Source: Jiangella ureilytica (GTDB lineage: Bacteria; Actinomycetota; Actinomycetes; Jiangellales; Jiangellaceae). From it: a DNA stretch of 64,000 nucleotides. Both the position numbers and the translations under genes were made by a program. Shown one piece after another: positions 55,634 through 63,580 of this stretch; the first letter of the stretch is position 1, and every line of letters starts with the position of its first letter. Location of the stretch: the NCBI RefSeq assembly GCF_004348545.1, contig NZ_SMKL01000019.1, forward strand, positions 26,087-90,086. The letters run 5' to 3'. Below the pieces are notes generated by a model that searched no databases, was not told the DNA's origin, and saw only the letters and a program-made list of their open reading frames with translations.

Positions 55634-55897
55634 ATGACGACAGCCGACACGTGGAGCGTCGCCGACGCGAAGGCCCGTCTGAGCGAACTGCTCGAGACCG
55701 TCGGCCGTGACGGCCCCCAGACCATCAGCCGGCGCGGCCGCGCGGTGGCGGTGGTGGTGTCCATCGATGAGTGGGAGCGCCGCAAGCGGCGCCGGGGCTC
55801 GCTCGCTGACTTCTTCGCCACGTCACCGTTGCGCGAACTCGGCGGCGAGCTGGAGATCGAGCCGCGCGGCGGCTCGATGCGAGAGATCGATCTGTGA
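55634..55897 (+). CDS. Phd/YefM-type antitoxin (FitA-like)
   Basis: The 87-residue protein starts TADTWSVADAKARLSELLET, the Phd/YefM N-terminal fold, followed by PQTISRRGRAVAVVVSIDEW. The C-terminal half is charged and probably disordered until bound to the toxin. Two in-frame GTG codons (55625, 55628) lie closer to GAAAGG and may be the true start. Its stop overlaps the toxin GTG (GTGA), the usual antitoxin-first arrangement. Confidence 0.87.
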   Translation: MTTADTWSVADAKARLSELLETVGRDGPQTISRRGRAVAVVVSIDEWERRKRRRGSLADFFATSPLRELGGELEIEPRGGSMREIDL

Positions 55898-56322
55898 CGT
55901 ACCTGATCGACACCAACGTCATCTCCGAGCTCATCAGCGCCTCGCCCGATCGGCGGGTCGAGTCCTGGCTGCGCGGCGTCGATGAGGACGCGTTACTGGT
56001 CAGCGCCATCACGCTGGGCGAATTGCGGTTCGGCATCGAGCTGCTGCCGGCGGGCCGCAAGCGCGACCGGCTCGAGAGCTGGATGGCGGACGAGTTCCTG
56101 CCCCGGTTCGAGGACCGCGTGCTGACGGTCACCGCTGCGGTCGCGGACATGTGGGGCCGCATCAAGGCCAGTGCGCGATCGGCCGGCCGGCAACTGACGC
56201 CGGCCGACGGCCTGATTGCGGCGACGGCGTTCTCCCACGGCCTCGTCCTGGTGACCAGAAACACCGCCGATTTCCGAACCACCGGCGTCGAACTGCTCAA
56301 CCCCTGGCACGAGGACGTGTAG
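55894..56322 (+). CDS. PIN-domain ribonuclease toxin (VapC/FitB-like)
   Basis: The 142-residue protein starts MTYLIDTNVISELIS, with the first PIN acidic residue (Asp6). Further acidic residues lie in SAITLGELRFGIELL, LTPADGLIAATA and VTRNTADF, completing the metal-binding site. The length and order fit FitB-type toxins. It is coupled to the antitoxin by a GTGA overlap and followed seven bases later by an ATPase gene. Likely target is cellular RNA. Confidence 0.92.
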   Translation: MTYLIDTNVISELISASPDRRVESWLRGVDEDALLVSAITLGELRFGIELLPAGRKRDRLESWMADEFLPRFEDRVLTVTAAVADMWGRIKASARSAGRQLTPADGLIAATAFSHGLVLVTRNTADFRTTGVELLNPWHEDV

Positions 56323-56329
56323 TCACCGC

Positions 56330-57493
56330 ATGCTGCGCACCGTCGCCATCGCCCACTACCGGTCGCTGCGCGACGTCGTGCTGCCGTTGACCGGCCTCGA
56401 CGTGGTCACCGGCGCCAACGGCACGGGCAAGTCGAGCCTGTACCGGGCGCTGCGGCTGCTGGCCGACTGCGCGCGCGGCGACGTCATCGCCTCCCTCGCC
56501 CGCGAGGGCGGCATGCCGTCGGTCACCTGGGCCGGGCCCGAGAGGCTGAGCCGCGAGATGCGCTCGGGGGAGCAGCCGATCCAGGGCGCCCGGCGGTCCG
56601 AGCCGGTCGGCGTGCGCATGGGCTTCGCCGGCGACGACTTCGGCTATCTCATCGACCTCGGCCTGCCGCAGCCCGGCGGCGGCCCGACGTACTTCGGGCT
56701 CGATCCCGAGATCAAACGCGAGGCCGTCTGGAGCGGCCCGGTGCTGCGGCCGGGCACGTGGCTGGCCGACCGCCGCAACGAGATGGTGCGCGTGCGCTCG
56801 GGCGGCGGCGACTGGGAGCATCTGGCGCAGGGCCTCCGCACGTTCGAGAGCATGCTGAGCGAGGTCAGCGACCCGGTCCGCGCGCCGGAGCTGCTGACCG
56901 TGCGCGAGCAGGTGCGCGGCTGGCGCTTCTACGACCACTTCCGCACCGACGCCGAGGCGCCCGCCCGGCTGCCGCGCATCGGCACCCGCACCCCGGTCCT
57001 GGCCGACGACGGCGCCGACCTCGCCGCCGCACTGCAGACCATTCGCGAGATCGGCGCCGTCGAGGCTCTCGACGCCGCCGTCGACCATGCCTTCCCGGGC
57101 TCGCGGCTCGAGATCGAGCAGGTCGGCGGCCGGCTCGACCTCTCGTTCCGGCAGTACGGACTGCTCCGCCCGCTGAGTGGGGCCGAGCTCTCCGACGGCA
57201 CGCTGCGGTTCCTGCTGTGGGCCGCCGCCCTGCTCACGCCGCGGCCGCCGGCGCTCATGGTGCTGAACGAGCCCGAGACGAGCCTGCATCCGCAGCTGGT
57301 GCCGGCGCTGGCCGAGCTCGTCGTCAAGGCCCACGAGGAGACCCAGATCGTCGTCGTCACGCACTCGCGCTCGCTGATCGACCACCTCGGCGCCGCGGCC
57401 GCCCGGGTCGAGCTGGTCAAGGACGTCGGCGAGACGGTCATCGACGGCCAGGAGCGCTTCGACCGGCCGTCGTGGAACTGGGGCTCGCGGTAG
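56330..57493 (+). CDS. COG4637-like AAA/ABC-type ATPase
   Basis: The 387-residue predicted ATPase has Walker A GANGTGKSSLYRALRLL near residue 28, an LSDGTLRFLLWAA signature region near 285, Walker B PALMVLNEPETSLHP near 305 and a final VVVTHSRSLID switch His. The middle is an RecF/SMC-like helical region without a nuclease domain. Members are often near defence or toxin-antitoxin genes but are poorly characterised. The seven-base gap after the PIN toxin suggests co-transcription. Confidence 0.85.
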   Translation: MLRTVAIAHYRSLRDVVLPLTGLDVVTGANGTGKSSLYRALRLLADCARGDVIASLAREGGMPSVTWAGPERLSREMRSGEQPIQGARRSEPVGVRMGFAGDDFGYLIDLGLPQPGGGPTYFGLDPEIKREAVWSGPVLRPGTWLADRRNEMVRVRSGGGDWEHLAQGLRTFESMLSEVSDPVRAPELLTVREQVRGWRFYDHFRTDAEAPARLPRIGTRTPVLADDGADLAAALQTIREIGAVEALDAAVDHAFPGSRLEIEQVGGRLDLSFRQYGLLRPLSGAELSDGTLRFLLWAAALLTPRPPALMVLNEPETSLHPQLVPALAELVVKAHEETQIVVVTHSRSLIDHLGAAAARVELVKDVGETVIDGQERFDRPSWNWGSR

Positions 57494-57502
57494 CCTGCCG
57501 GG

Positions 57503-58300
57503 GTGGCGAAGCGGATCGACACGGCGACGGTATGGGCGGCATACCGGAGCGGTCACCAGGCGCTGCGCGACTGGCTGGCCGCGCTGCCGGCGCAGCACTG
57601 GGCCGCGCCCAGCGTGCTGCCCGGCTGGACGGTCGCCGACCTCGCGGCGCACATCGCGCTGGTGGCCGACTCGGTGACGGCGACGGCGGCGGCTCCCCGC
57701 GGGGTGGCGGCGCACGGACTCGGTGAGTACCTCCGCACCTACGCCGCGGCGGCGGGTGGCCTGTCGGACCTGACGCGCGCCATCTCGGCCGACGCCGGGC
57801 ACGACAAGAACCGCATCCTCGCCGCCGTCGACGAGCGCTTCGCCGCCGCGCAGGCCACCGTCGACGAGCGCGGACTCGACGACCTCGTGCTCACGACACG
57901 GCGCATCCCGGCTCGGCAGGGCGACTACCTGCTCACCCGGACCATCGAGATCGCCGTCCACGCCGACGACCTCGCCCGGTCGGTCCCCGCCGACGCCGCC
58001 GATCCCCCCGCCGTTCCCCGCGACACCACCCGGCTCGCCGTCCGCGCGCTGCTGGAGGTGCTGGCCGAGCGGGCGCCGGGCCGCAGCGTCGAGGTGCGGG
58101 TCGCGCCGTTCGCCGCCGTCCAGTGCATCGAGGGACCACGGCACACCCGCGGCACGCCCCCGAACACCGTCGACCTCACGCCGTCGCTGTGGCTCCGGCT
58201 GGCCGGCGGCCGCACCACCTGGGCCGACGAGGTGGCCGCCGGCGCCGTCCTGGCCAGCGGCCAGCGCGCCGACCTGTCAGCGCACCTGCCGCTGTTCTAG
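57503..58300 (+). CDS. Maleylpyruvate isomerase/DinB-type, mycothiol-dependent-like enzyme
   Basis: The 265-residue protein has the N-terminal DinB-like four-helix bundle (ALRDWLAALPAQHWAAPSVL, PGWTVADLAAHIALVADSV; a His metal site in HIALV) and a further HADDLARS segment. The C-terminal 80 residues resemble a sterol-carrier-like domain (LWLRLAGGRTTWADEVAAG). The TIGR03083-type family is predicted to use mycothiol. The start is GTG, nine bases after the ATPase gene, and it is tail-to-tail with the anti-sigma gene with a one-base gap. The substrate is unknown. Confidence 0.83.
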   Translation: MAKRIDTATVWAAYRSGHQALRDWLAALPAQHWAAPSVLPGWTVADLAAHIALVADSVTATAAAPRGVAAHGLGEYLRTYAAAAGGLSDLTRAISADAGHDKNRILAAVDERFAAAQATVDERGLDDLVLTTRRIPARQGDYLLTRTIEIAVHADDLARSVPADAADPPAVPRDTTRLAVRALLEVLAERAPGRSVEVRVAPFAAVQCIEGPRHTRGTPPNTVDLTPSLWLRLAGGRTTWADEVAAGAVLASGQRADLSAHLPLF

Positions 58301-58301
58301 G

Positions 58302-59075
58302 TCACGGCGGCGAGTCGCCGGAGAGGTCGGCCGTGAAGGTGGCGCCACCGGCACCGACCAGCTCGACCCGCTCGATCTGGTAGATGTCCGCGTCGACGGT
58401 GGCGCCGGCCCCGCCGCCGCTGCCGTCGACCTCGAGCTCGGCGACCGGCTCGGACCAGTCCTCGGTGGTGACCACGACCTCGTACGCGCCCGGGTCGACG
58501 GTGTCGTCGAGCACGGTGAACACCCAGGACGGCTCGCCCTGGTAGAGGAAGACGTGACCGACCTGCGTGCCGCCGTCGTCGACGATGGGCGCGGCGTGGA
58601 AGTAGCGCCCGTTCGCCACGTCGAGCGTCTCGCGATAGCTCGCCGCGACGTCGCGCTCCTCGGAGGTGGCCTGCCAGACCAGGCCCGCGCCGACCAGTCC
58701 GGCGACCGCGGCCGCCGCGGCGTAGGGCAGCACGCGCTGCCAGCGCCGTGGTCGCAGCGCGGTGACGACGGGGTCCGGCTCACTCTCCGCGGGTGGTGGC
58801 GGCGGAGCCGCGGGCACCGCCGGCGCGCCCGGCTCGGCGGTCAGCGCCGCGATGCGGGCCAGGACCGCGCCCTCGAACCCGGCCGGCGGGTCGTGCTCCG
58901 GCGCGACCAGCAGGACCTCGTCGGCGACGCGGGTCAGCTCCTCGAGCTCGCGGCGGCAGTCGGGGCAGTCGGCCAGGTGGGCCAGCACGCGCGCGCGATC
59001 CGGGCCGCTGGCGGCACCCGTGGCCACCTCGGCCAGCGCGTCGGCGACGTCGCCGCACCTCGTCGGATCAACCAT
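58302..59075 (-). CDS. Zinc-finger anti-sigma factor (RskA-like)
   Basis: The 257-residue protein has an N-terminal zinc anti-sigma motif (HLADCPDCRREL, HxxxCxxC, near residue 33), a Pro-rich linker, a membrane helix (VLPYAAAAAVAGLVGAGLVW) and an extracytoplasmic C-terminal domain with a DVANGRYFHAAPIVDDGG-type RskA pattern. It holds the preceding sigma factor inactive at the membrane. It overlaps the sigma gene by eight bases. The inducing stress cannot be read from the sequence. Confidence 0.9.
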   Translation of the reverse strand: MVDPTRCGDVADALAEVATGAASGPDRARVLAHLADCPDCRRELEELTRVADEVLLVAPEHDPPAGFEGAVLARIAALTAEPGAPAVPAAPPPPPAESEPDPVVTALRPRRWQRVLPYAAAAAVAGLVGAGLVWQATSEERDVAASYRETLDVANGRYFHAAPIVDDGGTQVGHVFLYQGEPSWVFTVLDDTVDPGAYEVVVTTEDWSEPVAELEVDGSGGGAGATVDADIYQIERVELVGAGGATFTADLSGDSPP

Positions 59076-59604
59076 GACTCACCTCGAGCATCGCACGCAG
59101 CCGGGACAGTCCGGTCCGGATGCGCGTCTTGGCCGTCCCGAGCGGGATCTGCTCCTTCTCGCTGATCTCTCGGGCGGTCAAGCCGAAATGTACTGACAGC
59201 AGGACGGCCATCGCCTGCTCGCGGGGTAGGGCCCGCAGTGCGGCCGTGATGCGCTCGCTGTCGGCGACCCGGTCGCTGTCGTTGGTCGGGGAGATCAGCA
59301 TCTCCGCGACGACGGCCGGTTCGACGGCGAGCTCCCGGCGCACCCGAAGGACGTCGATGGCGACGTTGCGGGTGATGGTCAGCAGCCACGTCGACGCCTG
59401 CGCCTTGCGGGCGTCGTAGTTGCCGGCGTGCCGCCAGGCCCGGACGAACGCTTCCTGTGCCACCTCCTCGGCGATCGCGGGCACGCCCACCACCGACAGT
59501 GCCAGACCGTAGACGCGTCCCTGGTGGCGGCGGACGAACGCGGCCATCGCGTCCGCGTCACCGGCGGCCATACCGGCGAGCAGCGCCTCGTCCGACACCC
59601 TCAC
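59068..59604 (-). CDS. ECF-type RNA polymerase sigma factor
   Basis: The 178-residue protein has region 2 (FVRRHQGRVYGLALSVVG, EEVAQEAFVRAWRHAGNYD) and region 4 (LPREQAMAVLLSVHFGLTAR, EISEKEQIPLGTAKTRIRTG). This is the standard two-domain extracytoplasmic-function sigma layout. It is coupled to the zinc-finger anti-sigma gene by an eight-base overlap. The symporter operon is 50 bases upstream on the same strand and could share its transcript. Confidence 0.93.
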   Translation of the reverse strand: MRVSDEALLAGMAAGDADAMAAFVRRHQGRVYGLALSVVGVPAIAEEVAQEAFVRAWRHAGNYDARKAQASTWLLTITRNVAIDVLRVRRELAVEPAVVAEMLISPTNDSDRVADSERITAALRALPREQAMAVLLSVHFGLTAREISEKEQIPLGTAKTRIRTGLSRLRAMLEVSHG

Positions 59605-59654
59605 ACCCTCATATACGTGCGCGGACGGCGAATCGATTGGATCCGGAGGTGGCG

Positions 59655-59948
59655 TCAGTCACGTTCGCCACCCGCTGCCGCCTCGGTGTCGACGATGATC
59701 GGGCGCAGCCGGTTCCACAGGACGAAGAGGACCGCGACCAGGAGCAGGCCGATGCCGGTCCACAGGTTGATGTTGATGCCGTCGCTCTTCTGCAGGTCGG
59801 CGTCGCTGGTGCCGAAGAGGCCCATCCCGGTGAGGATGAGGCCGAAGATGCCGAACAGCGCGGCGATGACGATGCGGATGTCGAAGGCGCCGGCCCGGCG
59901 TGCCCGGCCGGCCCGGGTGGTGCCCTGCCCGCTGCCACTGATGCTCAT
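59655..59948 (-). CDS. Small two-helix membrane protein paired with the symporter
   Basis: The 97-residue protein has a basic start and two hydrophobic helices (IVIAALFGIFGLILTGMG and LWTGIGLLLVAVLFVLW). It follows the sodium:solute symporter by 15 bases, so the two are co-transcribed. Several sodium:solute symporters have a small membrane partner of this size, and that role is inferred here. Confidence 0.75.
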   Translation of the reverse strand: MSISGSGQGTTRAGRARRAGAFDIRIVIAALFGIFGLILTGMGLFGTSDADLQKSDGININLWTGIGLLLVAVLFVLWNRLRPIIVDTEAAAGGERD

Positions 59949-59963
59949 CTGCCTCGCCTCCCG

Positions 59964-61649
59964 TCAGAAGAAGATGATGTTGAGGATGATGATGAGGACG
60001 AGCGCGATGCCGGCCATGAGTCCCGGCCGCTGGTACCAGGCGTCGTTGCGGTCGCGCGGGTCCTGCAGGTCCTCCTTCGGGGTCAGGCCGTACACCAGCC
60101 CGACCAGCTCCTTCGCCGGCTTCGGCGCCGTCCGCAGGCTCACGGCCACGCTGACGGCGATGTCGACGACGAACGCGACCCCCGCGGCGAGGAACGCCGA
60201 GCCCTGACCCGGCAGGTCGAGGACCCCGGTCTCGGAGAGCACGAACACCGTCACGGCCGACAGCGTTCCCGCCACGAGCCCGGTCCAACCGGCCGCGGCC
60301 GTCATCCGCTTCCAGAACATACCGAGGATGAACGTGGCGAACAGCGGCGCGTTGAAGAACGAGAACAGCTGTTGCAGGTAGTCCATCAGGTTCGAGTAGC
60401 CGGCCGCGATGAACGCCGTGCCGATGGCGGCCACCGTCGCGACGACGGTGATGATGCGCCCGACCCGCAGGTAGTAGCCGTCCTCGCGGTCCTTGACGAC
60501 GTAGCGCTGCCAGATGTCGTAGCTGAAGACGGTGTTGAACGAGCTGATGTTCGCCGCCATGCCGGCCATGAACGACGCCAGCAGGCCGGCGATCGCGAGC
60601 CCGAGCATGCCGTTGGGCAGCAGGTCGCGCATGAGCAGGAGGATCGCGTCGTTGTAGTCGACGCCGGTCTCGGCGGACTGCGTCTCCTTGAACTCGGCCA
60701 GCTCCGGCACGATGATCGCGGCGATCATGCCGGGGATCACCACGAGGAACGGGATGAACATCTTCGGGAAGGCCCCGATGATCGGCGTGCGCCGGGCCGC
60801 CGACATGCTCTTCGACGCCATGGCCCGCTGCACCTCGACGAAGTTCGTCGTCCAGTAGCCGAACGACAGCACGAACCCGAGGCCGAACACGATGCCGATG
60901 ACAGACAGGAGGCTGGAGTCGAACCCGGCGAGCTCGTTGCCCGGCCACAGACTCAGCTGCTCGGTCGAGCCGGTCGCGTCCCGCACTCCCCGGGTCAGCC
61001 CCTCCCAGCCGCCCACGCGGTCCAGCGCCACCACCGTCAGCGGGAACAGCGCGGCGACGATGACGAAGAACTGCAGCACCTCGTTGTAGATGGCCGCCGA
61101 CAGTCCGCCCAGCGTGATGTAGCTGAGCACGATGATCGCGGCGACGATGACGGCCACCTCGCGCGGCCAGCCGAGCAGCGCGTTGACCAGCGTCGCGAGC
61201 AGGAACAGGTTGACGCCGGCGATGAGCACCTGCGCCAGCGCGAAGCTGATCGCGTTGACCAGATGGGCCGTCGGGCCGAACCGGCGCAGCATGAACTCCG
61301 GCACGCTGCGCACCTTGGAGCCGTAGTAGAACGGCATCATCACGATGCCGAGGAACAGCATCGCGGGGACGGCGCCGATCCAGAAGTAGTGCATGGTCGG
61401 CATGCCGTACTGAGCACCGTTCGCCGACATGCCGACGATCTCGATGGCACCGAGGTTCGCGGAGATGAAGGCCAGCCCCGTGACCCAGGCCGGCAGCGAT
61501 CGCCCGGAGAGGAAGAAGTCGAGGCTGTCCGACACCGCGTAGCGCGCCATCAGCCCGATGCCCAGGACGAACACGAAGTAGACGGCGATGAGCGTGTAGT
61601 CCCAGAAACCCGCGTCCAGCCGCAGGCTCGCCTCCGCGACCAACGTCAT
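59964..61649 (-). CDS. Sodium:solute symporter (SSS family, SGLT-like)
   Basis: The 561-residue protein has about 14 membrane segments. The conserved stretch YFLSGRSLPAWVTG-like (DFFLSGRSLPAWVTGLAFIS), the SANLGAIEIVGMSANGAQYG sodium/substrate region, and FGYWTTNFVEVQRAMASKSM are typical of sugar-type members. A large intracellular C-terminal tail is absent. Substrate is probably a sugar or polyol, consistent with the rhamnulokinase-type gene at the window end, but this is inferred. The ATG is preceded by GGAGG. Confidence 0.9.
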   Translation of the reverse strand: MTLVAEASLRLDAGFWDYTLIAVYFVFVLGIGLMARYAVSDSLDFFLSGRSLPAWVTGLAFISANLGAIEIVGMSANGAQYGMPTMHYFWIGAVPAMLFLGIVMMPFYYGSKVRSVPEFMLRRFGPTAHLVNAISFALAQVLIAGVNLFLLATLVNALLGWPREVAVIVAAIIVLSYITLGGLSAAIYNEVLQFFVIVAALFPLTVVALDRVGGWEGLTRGVRDATGSTEQLSLWPGNELAGFDSSLLSVIGIVFGLGFVLSFGYWTTNFVEVQRAMASKSMSAARRTPIIGAFPKMFIPFLVVIPGMIAAIIVPELAEFKETQSAETGVDYNDAILLLMRDLLPNGMLGLAIAGLLASFMAGMAANISSFNTVFSYDIWQRYVVKDREDGYYLRVGRIITVVATVAAIGTAFIAAGYSNLMDYLQQLFSFFNAPLFATFILGMFWKRMTAAAGWTGLVAGTLSAVTVFVLSETGVLDLPGQGSAFLAAGVAFVVDIAVSVAVSLRTAPKPAKELVGLVYGLTPKEDLQDPRDRNDAWYQRPGLMAGIALVLIIILNIIFF

Positions 61650-61746
61650 GGATACCTCCCGGTTGCCACGAACAGCGTCGGTGACCTTACCCGCGAGTAC
61701 GTGTCACAACCGGTGTGACTTCGACCGGCGTGTCGGGACGACGCCG

Positions 61747-63102
61747 TCAGTGCCAGCCGGCGCGGTCGACGCCGCCGGGGACGTCGGCCGACGGGTCGTA
61801 CGGCGTGCGCGTGAAGACGAACGACGCGAGGTCGAGGTGGCTGACGTCGCCGTCGGCGCGCCGGACCACCTTCAGCGGCTCGCCGGCGTAGTAGCCGTCG
61901 AGGCCGATCCAGCCGCCGTCACCGTCGGGCCGGAACCGCGACGCCCGCCCGGCGCCGTCGGCCGGTCCGAGCCGCAGCCAGCCGTCGTCCATGGCCCGCA
62001 GTACGAACGTCGTCGAGCCCCAGTACCAGTGCCCGGTCAGGGCGAGCAGTGCCGGCGACACCTCGCCGACCTGCCAGGCCGCCGCGTGACGCGGCTCGGC
62101 GGCGGTGAACGCGTCGAGCAGCCCCGCGGCGAACCCGCGGCTGAGCCCGGACGTGGCGTTGGTGGCGACCACGACGCCGTCGCCGGTCTCGACGTCGACC
62201 CGGACCTCGGCGAGGAAGCCCGGCATCGAGCCGCCGTGGCCGGTGAACCGGCGGCCGCCGTCGTTCCACAGCTGGACGCCGAGGCCGTGCGCGCCGGTCC
62301 ACGGCGCCCCGGGCACGTCGACGACGACCAGCGGCTTGCACATCTCGGCCAGCGTCGCGGCGGACAGCAGGCCGGCGGTCTCGCCGCCGAGGAACGCGGC
62401 CCACCGGCCGAGGTCGCGCACCGTCGACCAGAGCTGCCCGGCCGGTGCCATGGCGCCGCCGTCGTGCTCGGGCTCGCGCAGGACGACGTCGGCGAACGGG
62501 TGGACGGCGAGGCCGTGCGCGTGCGGCGCGACCGGGCGCTTCGTGGTGCGGTTCATGCCCAGCGGCTCGAGCAGCTCTTCGGCGACGACGTTGGACCACG
62601 AGGTGCCGCGCAGCCGGCCGACCAGCTCGCCGAGCACGCCGAAGCCCACGTTAGAGTAGTGGAACAGCCGGCCCGCCGGGTGCCGGCGGCCCAGTTGCGC
62701 CACCAGCGACCGCCACGGCCCGCCCTCGGTGCGCTCCCACCAGGGGCCGTCGGTCTCGGCCTGCAGCCCGGCGCCGTGCGAGAGCAGCTGGGCGATGGTG
62801 ACGTCGCCGATGCTGGTGTCGGGCAGGTGCTTCTCGAGCGGGTCGGCGAGGTCGAGCGCGCCCTCGTCGCGCAGCCGCATGACGGCGACGGCCACGAACG
62901 TCTTCGTGATCGAGCCCATGCGGTACTGCGTGTGCTCGTCGGCCGCACGACCCGCGGACCGGCCGTCGAGGGTGCCGCGGGCGGCGAACCAGACCAGCTC
63001 GCCGCCGCGCACGATGCCGGCGGCCAGCGACGGGAGGCGGCTGCCGGCCTGCTCCTGGGCGAGCCTGCGGGTGAGGTCGGAGGCGGTGGAAGGCGCGATC
63101 AC
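61747..63102 (-). CDS. Serine hydrolase of the beta-lactamase/esterase (class C-like) family
   Basis: The 451-residue protein has Ser-x-x-Lys in MGSITKTFVAVAVM near residue 73, Tyr-Ser-Asn in FHYSNVGFGVLG near 150 and a HGG triad-like FTGHGGSMPGF near 264. This is the layout of penicillin-binding-like esterases and D-aminopeptidases. A second beta-rich domain follows from residue 340. No signal peptide is seen. It is likely in one operon with the DUF385-type and rhamnulokinase-type genes upstream (ten-base gap). The substrate is not predictable. Confidence 0.87.
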   Translation of the reverse strand: MIAPSTASDLTRRLAQEQAGSRLPSLAAGIVRGGELVWFAARGTLDGRSAGRAADEHTQYRMGSITKTFVAVAVMRLRDEGALDLADPLEKHLPDTSIGDVTIAQLLSHGAGLQAETDGPWWERTEGGPWRSLVAQLGRRHPAGRLFHYSNVGFGVLGELVGRLRGTSWSNVVAEELLEPLGMNRTTKRPVAPHAHGLAVHPFADVVLREPEHDGGAMAPAGQLWSTVRDLGRWAAFLGGETAGLLSAATLAEMCKPLVVVDVPGAPWTGAHGLGVQLWNDGGRRFTGHGGSMPGFLAEVRVDVETGDGVVVATNATSGLSRGFAAGLLDAFTAAEPRHAAAWQVGEVSPALLALTGHWYWGSTTFVLRAMDDGWLRLGPADGAGRASRFRPDGDGGWIGLDGYYAGEPLKVVRRADGDVSHLDLASFVFTRTPYDPSADVPGGVDRAGWH

Positions 63103-63112
63103 GCGCCCGAGC

Positions 63113-63576
63113 CTAACGGTCGGCGCGAGGCGTCAGGATGACGACCGCGGTCTCGGCCGGGCGCCGTGCGGCGAAGCCGTCGAGGTCCTTGTCGACGGAC
63201 CGCCACAGCGCCCACAGCCGATCCCGCTCGGCGCCCACGGCCGCGCGGACGTGGACCGCGACGGTCCGGCCGGCCACCTCGGCCGTCGCGTCGGGGTTCG
63301 CCTGCACGTTGAGCCACCAGGCCGGCTCCGGCGCGGCCCAGCCGTTCATCGCCAGGGTCACGTAGTCCTGGCCGTCCTCGATGTAGCCGAGGATGACCTT
63401 GTGCGCGCGGCCGGTGCGCCGTCCCGTGGTGGCCAGCCGCAGCGTGCCCCACCTCCCGGCTTCGGCCGCCAGAGGCCGAGCCGGCCGCCGGTGACGCGGC
63501 AGATCGCGCGGTGCACCGTCCACGCGGTGCGGATGAACCAGCGCGGCGGAACGCGCGGGGGCTTCTCGGCGGACAT
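63113..63576 (-). pseudogene. DUF385/deazaflavin-dependent nitroreductase-type gene broken by a frameshift
   Basis: The N-terminal part (MSAEKPPRVPPRWFIRTAWT to LGLWRPKPG) and the C-terminal part (GRWGTLRLATTGRRTGRAHK to the stop) match one family but lie in different frames. The break is at about 63455, where CCG-GG-AGG-TGG lacks one base. In frame, the joined protein would be about 154 residues, normal for a deazaflavin-dependent nitroreductase. The gene begins four bases after the rhamnulokinase-type stop. It is either a recent pseudogene or a sequencing error. Confidence 0.85.
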
Positions 63577-63580
63577 CGGC

